In this document: positions 1 through 8,406 of the stretch, in pieces
How positions within the stretch are numbered: the first letter of the stretch is position 1
Layout: every line of letters starts with the position of its first letter
DNA from: Stenotrophomonas maltophilia
GTDB taxonomy: Bacteria; Pseudomonadota; Gammaproteobacteria; Xanthomonadales; Xanthomonadaceae
Length of the DNA: 64,000 nt
Direction: 5' to 3'
NCBI RefSeq assembly: GCF_004684085.1
Contig: NZ_SRHZ01000077.1
Coordinates: 40,077 to 104,076, forward strand
Notes under the pieces: model-generated
Database searches by the model: none
The model's input: only the letters and a program-made list of their open reading frames with translations
Told to the model about the DNA's origin: nothing
Made by a program: the position numbers and the translations under genes

Positions 1-8
1 GCACGCCT

Positions 9-401
9 TTACCCGCGCCAGCGCAGCAGCAGGTCGCGCAGTGGGGTCAGTGCGGTGGCCATGCCGGCCAACACGCCGATCGTATTGGCGATAGCATCCA
101 TCGGGTCGGCCATGCGGTTGCTGGTCAGCGCACCCTGCGCGAACTCGATGCCGATCCCCATCAGCACCAGGCCCACGCCTACCCACAGCAGCGGGCGCCC
201 CCGACGGAACAGCTGCACCGCGCTACCGGCCAGGATGAAATAGGCCAGGAAGTGCTCGCCCTTGTCACTGTTTTCCGGCAATGGAATCGGCGGCGGTGGG
301 ATCAGGCAGACCACGATCACCAACAGCACCGCCAGCGCCCACAGCATGGCCCACAGGCGCGGCCGCCGCAGCGGCTTGATCACCGGCAACGCGTGGCTCA
401 C
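9..401 (-). CDS. VanZ-like family small membrane protein
   Basis: A 130-residue integral membrane protein. Hydrophobic segments lie at roughly residues 15-35, 50-65, 70-90 and 105-120, and the pattern NSDKGEHFLAYFILAG followed by GIEFAQ is typical of VanZ-like proteins. That family is named for a teicoplanin-resistance protein, but most members have no assigned role. The start is a GTG, and it overlaps the last four bases of the methyltransferase gene upstream, so the two are translationally coupled. The stop lies nine bases from the window edge, so the gene is complete. The link to antibiotic resistance is only a family name; the function here is unknown. Confidence 0.8.
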   Translation of the reverse strand: MSHALPVIKPLRRPRLWAMLWALAVLLVIVVCLIPPPPIPLPENSDKGEHFLAYFILAGSAVQLFRRGRPLLWVGVGLVLMGIGIEFAQGALTSNRMADPMDAIANTIGVLAGMATALTPLRDLLLRWRG

Positions 402-1582
402 AGTCGCCAGCTCAGGTCACCCAACTCGAACGCCGGTTCGAAGTCGACGCCCCGCTGCAGGCCGATCGCCTGGAAGCGCTCGCCCATCTCGGTCGGCAGG
501 GTCAGCTTCTTGACCTGGTCGCGCAGCTGGATGCGCCCCACTTCATCGGTGCGCTCCTCGGCCAGCAGCAGCACCTGGTCCAGGCCATTGCCGAGCAGGA
601 AGCTGGCTTGGCTGCAGTAGCCGGCCAGTTCAAAGCCACCGTGCAGACCGGCTTCGGCCATCGCGGTGAAATCGACCGAAGCGGTGATGTCCTGCAGGCC
701 CGGCCAGCGATGCACATCGTTGTGCACGTGGTGGCGATAGAAGGCACGCACGGTGCCATCGTCGCGGTCGTGCTGATAGAACTCGCTGCGGTTGTAGCCA
801 TAGTCGACGAACAGCAGTGCGCCCCGCTTCAGGCCACCGGCCACCGCCTGCAGCCAGTAAGGCAGCTGCGGCAGCACCTCGGAACGGTAGCCCTCGGCAA
901 AGGGCTTTTCCAGGTAGCGCTCGATGTGGCGCACCGCGCCGTTGAGCAGGATATCGGCCGGCTGCGCACCACGGATGAAGTTGCCATCGCCATCCAGCTC
1001 GACGGTTTCTTCATAGACCTCGCCGTCCCTGATCAGGAAACGTGGGGTCGGCAATGCATCGATCACTTCGTTGGCGAACACCACGCCCTCCCAGTCCTCT
1101 TCGAACGGGCGGTCGACCCAGTCCACGCGTGCTGCCAGATCAGCCGGCAGGTTCTGCTGCAGCCGCTGCTGCTGGCGTTCGCGCAGGTCGGCACTGGGTT
1201 CGAGGATCGCGTAGCGTGACGGCAGCGCGTCCAGCTCGGCCAGGCGCAGCAGCACGGCCTCGGCAAAGGCGCCGGTACCGCCGCCCAGTTCCAGCATCCG
1301 CGCCTGCGCGCCCAGCTGGGCGAACACCGGGGCCAGCGCATTGGCCACGCTGCCTGCGAACAGGCTGCCGAGCTCAGGCGCGGTGGTGAAGTCACCGCTG
1401 CCCCCGAATTTGCTGGCGCCGGCGCTGTAATAGCCCCAGCCGGGAGCGTACAGGCACAACTCCATGAAACGCGAGAACGGCATCGCCCCGCCCTGCGCAA
1501 GGATTTCGGCGCGCAGGGCGGCGGCCAGCTGGTCGCTGTGGGCCAGGGCATCGGCTTCGGGCAGGGGGAAGGTGGGCTGCAT
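398..1582 (-). CDS. MidA/NDUFAF7-type SAM-dependent methyltransferase (DUF185, COG1565)
   Basis: A 394-residue cytoplasmic protein of the family that includes mitochondrial MidA/NDUFAF7, a protein-arginine methyltransferase needed for complex I assembly. An N-terminal segment (MPFSRFMELCLYAPGWGYY) precedes a Rossmann SAM-binding motif MLELGGGTGAFAEAVL near residues 95-110. A second motif, VVFANEVIDALP, lies near 165-180, and FVDYGYNRSEFY near 255 is also characteristic. Length is normal for the family. The bacterial substrate is not known. It is transcribed divergently from the pteridine reductase gene, with 59 bases between the starts, and overlaps the VanZ-like gene downstream by four bases. 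Confidence 0.88.
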   Translation of the reverse strand: MQPTFPLPEADALAHSDQLAAALRAEILAQGGAMPFSRFMELCLYAPGWGYYSAGASKFGGSGDFTTAPELGSLFAGSVANALAPVFAQLGAQARMLELGGGTGAFAEAVLLRLAELDALPSRYAILEPSADLRERQQQRLQQNLPADLAARVDWVDRPFEEDWEGVVFANEVIDALPTPRFLIRDGEVYEETVELDGDGNFIRGAQPADILLNGAVRHIERYLEKPFAEGYRSEVLPQLPYWLQAVAGGLKRGALLFVDYGYNRSEFYQHDRDDGTVRAFYRHHVHNDVHRWPGLQDITASVDFTAMAEAGLHGGFELAGYCSQASFLLGNGLDQVLLLAEERTDEVGRIQLRDQVKKLTLPTEMGERFQAIGLQRGVDFEPAFELGDLSWRL

Positions 1583-1641
1583 GGCGTCTTCGAATGCGGT
1601 GACAATGGTGCACAGGATAGCCGAGCCTTGGAGGACCCTCG

Positions 1642-2379
1642 ATGAGCGACACCCACCCCGTGGTCCTGATCACCGGCAGCGCGCGCCGGATCGGTGCGGC
1701 CATCGCCCGCCAGTTCCACGCCTGTGGCTGGTCGGTGGTGCTGCACGCCAACACCTCCAGCGCCGAACTGCAGCAGGCCGCGTTCGATTTCGACAACGTG
1801 CGCCCGGGCAGCGTGCTGGCCCTGCAGGCCGACCTGCGTGACGCCGACGCCCTGGCCGACCTGGTGGAGCAGGCCGTTACCCACTTCGGACGACTGGACG
1901 CGCTGGTCAACAACGCCTCCAACTTTTTCCCCACCCCGCTGGGCCAGGTGACCGCCGAGGCGATGGACGAGCTGTATGCGGTCAATGCGCGCGCGCCGCT
2001 GCTGCTGTCACAGGCGGCCGCACCGTACCTGCGTCGCCAGCAGGGCTGCATCGTCAACCTGACCGACCTGCACGGCACCGACCCGATGCGCGACCACATC
2101 GCCTACACCATGGCCAAGGCCGCGCTGGAGATGGCTACCCGTTCGCTCGCGCTGGAGCTGGCACCGAAGGTGCGGGTCAATGCAGTGGCGCCGGGCGCGA
2201 TCCTGTGGCCGGAACAGGGCAAGGACGATTTCGCCCGCGAGGCGCTGCTGGCACGCACGCCGCTGGCGCGGATCGGTACGGTCGAGGAGATCGCCGAGGC
2301 CGTGTACTGGCTGGTGGCCGAGGCCAGCTTCGTCACCGGCCATACGTTGCGGGTGGATGGCGGGCGCACGGTGAGTTGA
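1642..2379 (+). CDS. Pteridine reductase-like short-chain dehydrogenase
   Basis: A 245-residue NADPH-dependent SDR. The cofactor motif is TGSARRIG, that is TGxxxRxG, which marks pteridine reductases (PTR1/FolM type) rather than the usual TGxxxGxG. The other SDR marks follow: NNASNFFPTPLG, the catalytic YTMAK, and a C-terminal FVTGHTLRVDGG. These enzymes reduce dihydrofolate or dihydrobiopterin. The neighbour folK, which converges on it, makes the folate precursor pterin diphosphate and supports a pterin role. A clear Shine-Dalgarno (GGAGG) sits nine bases before the ATG. A perfect 20-bp palindrome separates its end from folK. Confidence 0.87.
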   Translation: MSDTHPVVLITGSARRIGAAIARQFHACGWSVVLHANTSSAELQQAAFDFDNVRPGSVLALQADLRDADALADLVEQAVTHFGRLDALVNNASNFFPTPLGQVTAEAMDELYAVNARAPLLLSQAAAPYLRRQQGCIVNLTDLHGTDPMRDHIAYTMAKAALEMATRSLALELAPKVRVNAVAPGAILWPEQGKDDFAREALLARTPLARIGTVEEIAEAVYWLVAEASFVTGHTLRVDGGRTVS

Positions 2380-2400
2380 AGCGTTGCCGGGATTCACAAC

Positions 2401-2443
2401 GGGGTCAGATCCCTTTTCCCGGCGGGAAAAGGGATCTGACCCC
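2401..2443. repeat. Perfect 20-bp palindrome with 3-nt loop between convergent genes
   Basis: Two 20-nt arms (2401-2420 and 2424-2443) beginning GGGGTCAGATCCC are exact reverse complements around the loop GGC. It ends one base before the folK stop codon and may act as a bidirectional terminator. Related copies lie at 25938-25978, 57327-57364 and 63947-64000, with a remnant near 9585-9598, so it is a dispersed repeat family and not just a local hairpin. Confidence 0.9.
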
Positions 2444-2444
2444 A

Positions 2445-2930
2445 TCACTCAAGGTCCACCACCTCAAAGGCCTCGCCAAACTGCGTGTGCGCACGCCACA
2501 GCGTGGCGAGGTCCTGGCCACTGACCGGATCGATGAAGTCCGGTGCGATGTCCGCCAGCGGCTTCAGCACGAAGGCATGCTTCAGCTCGGGGCGCGGAAT
2601 GCGCAGATGGCCGGGGCCTTCCACCACGAGGTCACCGTAGAACACCACGTCGATGTCCAGGGTCCGGTCGGAGAAGCGCGGCCCGCTGCGGTCACGGCCG
2701 TGCGCGTCTTCCAGCGCGTGCAGCCAGTCGTCCAGTTCCTGCAGCGGCAGATTCGTCTCGATCGCCACCGCATTGTTGAGAAAGGCCGGGCCATCGAAGC
2801 CGACCGCGGCGGTACGGTAGGCCGGCGATACCTGCAGCGCGCCGAAGCGCTCGCGCAGGGCCGTCACCGCGGCGTGGAGGTAGCGGCGGGGCTGGACGTT
2901 GCTGCCCAGGCTCAGGAGCACGGTGGTCAT
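2445..2930 (-). CDS. folK: 2-amino-4-hydroxy-6-hydroxymethyldihydropteridine pyrophosphokinase
   Basis: A 161-residue HPPK enzyme that transfers pyrophosphate from ATP to 6-hydroxymethyl-dihydropterin, in folate synthesis. The N-terminal VLLSLGSNVQPRRYL and the catalytic stretch RDRSGPRFSDRTLDIDVVFY are diagnostic, and IPRPELKHAFVLKPL follows. The ATG at 2930 is chosen because the family signature begins three residues later. The open frame extends 26 codons further upstream without family similarity. folP is not adjacent. The gene converges on the pteridine reductase-like gene, consistent with shared pterin metabolism. Confidence 0.95.
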   Translation of the reverse strand: MTTVLLSLGSNVQPRRYLHAAVTALRERFGALQVSPAYRTAAVGFDGPAFLNNAVAIETNLPLQELDDWLHALEDAHGRDRSGPRFSDRTLDIDVVFYGDLVVEGPGHLRIPRPELKHAFVLKPLADIAPDFIDPVSGQDLATLWRAHTQFGEAFEVVDLE

Positions 2931-3022
2931 GCGTTCAGGTGACGGCACTTGGGGGGGGCGTGGACATGCCGTCGTCACGGCGGCCTGCCTACAATCCGGG
3001 ACGCACATGATAGGGCACCGAC

Positions 3023-3772
3023 ATGACCTATTGCGTTGGAATCGAGGTGGACGAGGGCCTGGTCTTCGCTGCCGACACCCGGACCAATGCCTCGCTGGAC
3101 GATGTGCGCGTGCACCGCAAGCTGCACGTGTTCGAATATCCCGGCCAGGCAGCTTACGTGCTGATGGCGGCTGGCAACCTGGCCACCACCCAGCTGCTGG
3201 TGTCGCGCCTGGGGCGCGATGCTGGCGAACGGCGCACGCCCAACCTGCGCGACATGACCCATCTGTTCGAAGCCGCCGAGTACGTCGGCCAGTTACTGGT
3301 CGACAGCCAGGTCAAGACCGAGCACAGCGAGCACGGCCATGACGGGGTGAACACCCAGGCCACGCTGATCTTCGGCGGCCAGGTTGCCGGTGAACGCCCA
3401 GGGCTGTACATGGTCTACCCACTGGGCAACGCCATCGCCGCATCGCCGGAGACGCCCTACCTGCAGATAGGCGAATCCAAGTACGGCAAGCCGATCCTCG
3501 ACCGCATCCTGAGCCCGGCCACGCGCCTGGAAGATGCCGCACGCACGGCCATCGTCTCGCTGGATTCCACCATCCGCTCCAATCTGTCGGTGGGCCTGCC
3601 GATCGACCTGGCACTGCTGCGCGATGGCGAACTGCGCATCGGCCAACAGCTGCGGCTGAGGGCGGATTCAGCGCTGTATGCGGACATCCACCAGAACTGG
3701 TCGCGGCGGCTGGAGCAGGCCGTGGACAGCCTGCCGCGCTTTCCCTGGGAAACCCCGGAACAACCAACCTGA
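3023..3772 (+). CDS. Anbu-type proteasome homologue (proteasome-type protease, COG3484)
   Basis: A 249-residue N-terminal nucleophile hydrolase of the Anbu (ancestral beta-subunit) class. Removing the initiator Met would expose Thr2 in MTYCVGIEVDEGLVFAADTR. The Asp at residue 18 and Lys at residue 33 match the Thr1-Asp17-Lys32/33 catalytic set of proteasome beta subunits. No propeptide is present, as expected for Anbu. In many bacteria Anbu is encoded with a transglutaminase-core protein, an alpha-E protein and an ATP-grasp protein. None of these is next to it here: the neighbours are folK (divergent) and a sensor kinase (convergent). Assembly into rings and the substrate are unknown. Confidence 0.9.
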   Translation: MTYCVGIEVDEGLVFAADTRTNASLDDVRVHRKLHVFEYPGQAAYVLMAAGNLATTQLLVSRLGRDAGERRTPNLRDMTHLFEAAEYVGQLLVDSQVKTEHSEHGHDGVNTQATLIFGGQVAGERPGLYMVYPLGNAIAASPETPYLQIGESKYGKPILDRILSPATRLEDAARTAIVSLDSTIRSNLSVGLPIDLALLRDGELRIGQQLRLRADSALYADIHQNWSRRLEQAVDSLPRFPWETPEQPT

Positions 3773-3776
3773 CCTG

Positions 3777-3836
3777 CCGCCAGGCATGGCCCGGCACTAC
3801 CCACGGCCTTCGGTAGCGCCGGGCCATGCCCGGCGG
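3777..3836. repeat. Inverted pair of GTAG-headed REP (SMAG-like) elements
   Basis: A reverse copy (3777-3800) and a forward copy (3813-3836, starting GTAGCGCCGGGCCATGCC) face each other across 12 bases. Each is a short hairpin with the GTAG head outermost in the pair, the usual bacterial REP dimer layout. It fills the gap between two convergent genes and may serve as a transcript-stabilising or terminating hairpin. Confidence 0.85.
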
Positions 3837-3843
3837 CGCGTGC

Positions 3844-5355
3844 TCAGCCCAGCGCTTCGGCCACCGCGCGGAAGACCTGCTGCATCTGCAACGGCTTGCG
3901 CAGCGCATGCACCTGCACGCCTGCCGGGAACGCGTCGGCCGGCACTGCCACCTCGGCGTCTTCCAGCACCAGCGCCGGGCCGCGGTAACCCAACGTAGCC
4001 ATTTCGCCCAGCAGCTGGCTGGCCGGCAGCAGCTTGGAGCCAGCATCGGCGATCACCAGCGCCGGCATCGCCTCCTGCTGCATCCAGCGCAGCGCCGCCG
4101 GACCATCGGATGCCAGCTGCAACTGGTAGCCCTGGCTGGACAGCGCATTGCCCAGCAGCGACAGACGGGTCGCTTCGCCATCGACCACCAGGATCGACTG
4201 ACCACTGCCCAGCGCCACCAGCTGCTCGATCGGCTCGCTGCCATCAATGGCGTCATGCATCGGCAGGCGCAGCTCGAAGCAGGTGCCCTGCCCCGGCTGG
4301 CTGCTGACGTGGATGCTGCCGCCGGCGCCTTCAACGATTCGCTTGCAGGAAATCAGGCCCAGGCCAGTGCCATCGGCCTTGGTGGTGAAGAACGGATTGA
4401 ACAGGTGCGAGAGCGTGTCCGCATCCATGCCGATGCCTTCGTCGACCACCCGGATCTGCATCCAGTCCACGCCGTCGCGCTGGCCGGCGTGGCTGGCGGT
4501 CAGGCTCAGGCGGCCACCGTTGGGCATCGCCTGGATCGCGTTGAGCGCCAGGTTCAACATCACCTGCTGCAGTTCGGTGTAGTTGGCGTCGACCACCAGG
4601 CCCTCGTCCTGCACCTGCAGTTCCAGACGCACGGCATCGGGTACGTTGCTGCGCAACAGCAGGGCCACCGCATCGAACAGGCCATTGATCTCGATGCGCT
4701 CACTCGGCTTGCGCGAGCCGCGCACGAACGACAGCATCGATTCGGCCATCTCGTGGCCACGACGGCCGCACTCGGCGATGACATCGGCCAGGTGATGCAG
4801 CTGCGGATCTTCGGTACGGGCCTTGAGCAGGTCCGGCATGATCAGCAGCGGCTGCAGGATGTTGCGCAGGTCATGGCTGAGGCCGGCGGCAAGCAGCGAC
4901 AGGCTTTCCAGCCGCTGCGCGCGCATCAGTTCGGTTTCCACACGTGCGCGTTCAACAGCACTGCGTGCCTCGCGGATCGCCCGCGCCACCGCCGACGGCA
5001 GGCGCGCCGGCAGGTGCTTGATGATGTAGTCGTTGGCGCCCTTCTGCAGCGCCGCCACCGCGTTCTCCTCACCCATGGTTCCGGAGACGAAGATGAAGGG
5101 CACTTCCGGTGAGGTCTCGCGCACGATGCGCAGCGCGTCGTCACCGGAGAACCCCGGCATGCTCAGGTCGGACAGCACGATGTCCGGCACGAACGCGGCC
5201 AGCGCCTGGCGCAGTTCGACCTCGCTCTCGACACGCTCGAAACGGGCTTCCAGGCCCGCATCGAGCATCTGTTCGGACATCAGCTCGGCATCTTCCGGGG
5301 AATCTTCCACCAGCAGGATGCGCAGCGCCCCCAGGGCGGGACCGGTCAGGGGCAT
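3844..5355 (-). CDS. Hybrid sensor histidine kinase: REC - HisKA - HATPase - REC
   Basis: A 503-residue cytoplasmic protein with no membrane segment. The first receiver domain spans about 10-125, with phospho-acceptor Asp63 (IVLSDLSMP) and Lys113. The dimerisation/phosphotransfer helix holds His161 in GLSHDLRNILQP. The ATPase domain includes the N box (LNLALNAIQAMPNGG, about 268-281), VDEGIGM and GTGLGL. The second receiver, about 386-503, keeps Asp437 and Lys487 but has VVDGEA where a DD/DE acidic pair is usual, so its metal site looks weakened. It is last in a three-gene minus-strand cluster, four bases after the CheY-like gene. Input probably arrives through the N-terminal receiver from the membrane kinase encoded first. 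Confidence 0.9.
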   Translation of the reverse strand: MPLTGPALGALRILLVEDSPEDAELMSEQMLDAGLEARFERVESEVELRQALAAFVPDIVLSDLSMPGFSGDDALRIVRETSPEVPFIFVSGTMGEENAVAALQKGANDYIIKHLPARLPSAVARAIREARSAVERARVETELMRAQRLESLSLLAAGLSHDLRNILQPLLIMPDLLKARTEDPQLHHLADVIAECGRRGHEMAESMLSFVRGSRKPSERIEINGLFDAVALLLRSNVPDAVRLELQVQDEGLVVDANYTELQQVMLNLALNAIQAMPNGGRLSLTASHAGQRDGVDWMQIRVVDEGIGMDADTLSHLFNPFFTTKADGTGLGLISCKRIVEGAGGSIHVSSQPGQGTCFELRLPMHDAIDGSEPIEQLVALGSGQSILVVDGEATRLSLLGNALSSQGYQLQLASDGPAALRWMQQEAMPALVIADAGSKLLPASQLLGEMATLGYRGPALVLEDAEVAVPADAFPAGVQVHALRKPLQMQQVFRAVAEALG

Positions 5356-5359
5356 GGGC

Positions 5360-5800
5360 TCACTCGAGTTCCGGTGCCTGGTTGATCAACGCCCAGAACT
5401 TGCCCAGGGTCTGCACTGCGCCAAAGAACTGGTCCACGTCCACCGGCTTGACCACGTAGGCGTTCACGCCCATGTCCCAGCTGCGGGCCAGGTCGCTTTC
5501 CTCGCGCGAGGACGACAGGATCACCACCGGCAGGCGCTTGAGTTCTTCGTGCTCGCGGATCTGCCGCAGCACTTCCAGGCCATCCATGCGCGGCATCTTG
5601 ATGTCCAGCAGCAACACCGCCGGCAGGCCTTCCTCACGGCTGGCAAAGGCGCCGCGGCGCAGCAGGTAGTCCATCACTTCCACGCCATCTTCGACGTGGA
5701 CGATGGGGTTGGCCAGACGCGCCTCTTCCAGGGCGTCGATCGCCATTTCGGCATCGGCCGGGCTGTCTTCGGCGAGAAGAATGGTGCGCAGAGTCGTCAT
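5360..5800 (-). CDS. CheY-like single-domain response regulator
   Basis: A 146-residue stand-alone receiver domain of the Rcp1-like type that partners bacteriophytochrome-like kinases. The acidic pocket is at ILLAEDSP, phospho-acceptor Asp66 at LLLDIKMP, and the conserved Lys118 at YVVKPV. There is no output domain, so it acts by protein contact or as a phosphate shuttle. It overlaps the membrane kinase gene upstream by four bases (ATGA) and precedes the hybrid kinase gene by four bases. This suggests a phosphorelay of membrane kinase to this regulator to hybrid kinase; the direction of flow is inferred from order only. Confidence 0.93.
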   Translation of the reverse strand: MTTLRTILLAEDSPADAEMAIDALEEARLANPIVHVEDGVEVMDYLLRRGAFASREEGLPAVLLLDIKMPRMDGLEVLRQIREHEELKRLPVVILSSSREESDLARSWDMGVNAYVVKPVDVDQFFGAVQTLGKFWALINQAPELE

Positions 5801-7614
5801 GCGGAAGGACCTTGTTTGTCCGCGTCGATCGCGGGAGGCAGATAGAAGTGGAAGGTGGCGCCGACATCCGGTTCGGCTTCAGCCCAGATGCGGCCGCCAT
5901 GGCGGGTGATCACGCGACGTACGCTGGCCAGGCCGATGCCCGTACCGGGGTAGTCGCTGGCCTTGTGCAGGCGCTGGAACACGCCGAACAGCTTGCCGGC
6001 ATAGGCCATGTCAAAGCCTGCACCATTGTCGCTGACCGTGAACTGATGACCGCCATCGGGCTGCAGCTGGTAATCCACGCGGATCTTCGCCGGCTCGCGG
6101 TTACCCGAGTACTTCACCGCATTGCCGAGCAGGTTCAGCCAGACCTGGCGGATCATGTTCTCATCGCCCACCACGATCGGCAGCGGCGCGATGCTCCACT
6201 CGACATGGTGTGCGAGGCCGTTGCTCTCGGCCTCGGCCTGAAGGTTGGAATCGAGCATGGCGCGGGTGTCTGCCACCAGCGACTGCATGTCCACCGCCTG
6301 CTGGCGCATCGCCGCCCGACCGAGCCGCGAGTAGACCAGCAGGTCGTCGATCAGGGCCGCCATGCGCCGCGCCGAGCTGGAAATCACGTCCAGGTAATGG
6401 CGGCTCTTGTCGTCGGCCTCCTCACCCAGATGGCGCGACAGCTTGTCGGAGAAACCGGCAACATGGCGCAGCGGCGCACGCAGGTCGTGCGAGACCGAGT
6501 AGCTGAAGGCCTCAAGCTCACGGTTGACCTCGGACACCTGCGCGACCTTGCCTTCCAGTTGGCGGTTCAGCTCTTCCACCCGCAACTGCACCGCCCGCTG
6601 CACGGTAACGTCGCTGACGGTCATCAGCACCACTTCGTCATCGGTATCGGGCAGCGGCATGCGCCGCGCGTTGAGCAGCATGTAGCGCACCATGCCGTCG
6701 GCGGCACGCTGTTCGTGCTCGAAGTCCCACAGTTCGCGCCCGCGCAGCAGCACATCGGACAATCGCTGGCGCATCACCGGGTCCCGCCAGGCACCGTCCC
6801 CGACCGATTCCAGCAGCAGACCGTCGGCGCGCTCATCCTGCAGCCCATACAGTTCAGCGAACGCAGGATTGTGCAGCTGAACGCGCAGCTCGCGGTCAAG
6901 CAGCACGATCGGTTCGCGCACGGTCTGCAGTACCGACGCCGCTCGCGCGGCCGAGCGCTGCGATTGCCGTTCCGCGTGCAAGCGGCGGCCGATCTGTCGC
7001 TGCAGCAACCACAGCACCAGACCCAGCAGCGCCAACTGCACCACCAGCGAGCTCCAGGAAACAAACTCGGTCTGCCTGCGCTGGCGCGCGGCCTGCTCGG
7101 CGCGCAGTGCCAGCAACTTCTCCTCGCTGGCCTGCAGTTCCTCGACCAGGCCACGGATCGGATAACGCGTGCTCAGGTCCTGCACCAGCTCACGCTGGTC
7201 GCTGTTCGGTTCTGACTTGGCCAGCTCGCGCGCCACCGCCAGGCGTCCATCCAGCATCGACTCGATGCGGCCGATGCGGATCAGCTGTTCGGGGTTGTCG
7301 CGGGTCATGCGGCCGAGCTGAGCCAGACGGCCCGGTATTTCATTTGCGTTGGCCATGCGTTCGCGCAGGCCCGGTGCGTCCACACCCTTGGACAGCGTCA
7401 GCGCGGCCGATTCGACGTCGCGGACATCGGCCTGCAGCTGCTGCAGGGCCACGCCCACGGCCTGGGTGTGATTGACCCAGGCCATCGCTTGCTCGTTGTC
7501 CTGCTGCAGTTTGCGCAGGGTCAACCACGGCACCACGATGATCGCGGCAGCCGCCAGCGCCAGGGCCGGCAATCGCCAGCGATCCCAGACGTCGTCACTG
7601 AAAACCTGCGCCAT
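5797..7614 (-). CDS. Membrane sensor histidine kinase (CHASE3-like sensor, PAS, HisKA, HATPase)
   Basis: A 605-residue kinase. Membrane segments at about 15-32 and 188-206 flank a helical periplasmic region resembling CHASE3. A PAS domain follows (about 225-345, with EPIVLLDRELRVQLHNPAF), then a coiled linker. The phosphotransfer site is His376 in SYSVSHDLRAPLRH. The ATPase domain carries LNLLGNAVKYS, VSDNGAGFDM, and PGTGIGLASVRRV. The DHp/ATPase half resembles the bacteriophytochrome kinase group, but no chromophore domain is present. First gene of the cluster, with its regulator overlapping by four bases. The signal sensed is unknown. Confidence 0.9.
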   Translation of the reverse strand: MAQVFSDDVWDRWRLPALALAAAAIIVVPWLTLRKLQQDNEQAMAWVNHTQAVGVALQQLQADVRDVESAALTLSKGVDAPGLRERMANANEIPGRLAQLGRMTRDNPEQLIRIGRIESMLDGRLAVARELAKSEPNSDQRELVQDLSTRYPIRGLVEELQASEEKLLALRAEQAARQRRQTEFVSWSSLVVQLALLGLVLWLLQRQIGRRLHAERQSQRSAARAASVLQTVREPIVLLDRELRVQLHNPAFAELYGLQDERADGLLLESVGDGAWRDPVMRQRLSDVLLRGRELWDFEHEQRAADGMVRYMLLNARRMPLPDTDDEVVLMTVSDVTVQRAVQLRVEELNRQLEGKVAQVSEVNRELEAFSYSVSHDLRAPLRHVAGFSDKLSRHLGEEADDKSRHYLDVISSSARRMAALIDDLLVYSRLGRAAMRQQAVDMQSLVADTRAMLDSNLQAEAESNGLAHHVEWSIAPLPIVVGDENMIRQVWLNLLGNAVKYSGNREPAKIRVDYQLQPDGGHQFTVSDNGAGFDMAYAGKLFGVFQRLHKASDYPGTGIGLASVRRVITRHGGRIWAEAEPDVGATFHFYLPPAIDADKQGPSA

Positions 7615-7748
7615 AGTTCCTCGTCAGCACGGCCGCGGAGCGGAGGCCGAGACCGGCCCGGCTGCGGCGGAACGGGCAATATAGCGCAGGCGGTCACAAC
7701 TCTGGAGTTTCTGCTCCAGCTGGCTGAACGGGTTCGCAAACCAGACCT

Positions 7749-7809
7749 GTAGCGCCGAGCCCATGCCCGGCTGCAACCCAAAAGGCAGCCGAGCATGTCC
7801 CGGCGCTAC
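7749..7809. repeat. Inverted REP pair with variant stem
   Basis: A forward copy starting GTAGCGCCGAGCCCATGCC and a reverse copy ending GGCGCTAC face each other across a short A-rich centre. The layout is the same as at 3777-3836. It lies between the kinase gene promoter side and the end of the BON gene, in a region with no other feature. Confidence 0.8.
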
Positions 7810-7849
7810 AGGGGTGGCTGGGCGCCCCTCAACCGGGCGCCCACCAGGC

Positions 7850-8236
7850 TCAGCGCTTGGCAGCCGCGCTGACCTTCAATGCGGCGGCATCGACGCGGGT
7901 CACACCCTTGATGCCCTTGGCGGTGGTCACCGCCTTGTCCTTCTCGGCCTGGGTGGCCACGGCACCGCTCAGGCTGACCACGCCATTCACGGTTTCCACC
8001 TTGATTTCAGTGCCCGGAACATTGCTGCTGGCCAACAGGTCGGCCTTCACCTTGGTGGTGATCCAGCTGTCGGTGACCGGCTCGTTGGAATCATGGCGGT
8101 CAGCGTGGGTCATCGCCGCATGGTCGGTCTTGGGCGGGCTCTTCGCGGCCGGATCCTTGGCGAATGCGGCCGAGGAGGACAGTGCCAGGCCCAGCGTCAG
8201 GGCCGAGGTAATCAGCGTGCGGGTCGTATTGCTCAT
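7850..8236 (-). CDS. Secreted BON-domain protein (OsmY-like)
   Basis: A 128-residue protein with a signal peptide ending near residue 26 (SSAAFA before KDP). A single BON domain lies at about 53-125, recognisable from DSWITTKVKADLLAS, then VNGVVSLSGAVATQAEKDKA and IKGVTRVDAAALKV. BON domains bind membranes or peptidoglycan-associated structures, and OsmY is an osmotically induced periplasmic protein with two of them. This protein has one. A good ribosome site (AGGAG) lies about seven bases before the ATG. It is monocistronic and divergent from the oxidoreductase gene. Confidence 0.88.
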   Translation of the reverse strand: MSNTTRTLITSALTLGLALSSSAAFAKDPAAKSPPKTDHAAMTHADRHDSNEPVTDSWITTKVKADLLASSNVPGTEIKVETVNGVVSLSGAVATQAEKDKAVTTAKGIKGVTRVDAAALKVSAAAKR

Positions 8237-8406
8237 CGTGTCGTACTCCTGCGGAATGTGCTGCCAGTCTGGACGGGAGCTCGTGCAGCACGCGTGGCGT
8301 CACGGTCATGCTGCCGTGAATCGCGGCCCCTGGAACGGCAACGGTTCAGTTTGGGTCGTCGCCCATCCTCGTTTACCCTGCCTTTCCCCATTGCCGGAGC
8401 TTCGTC

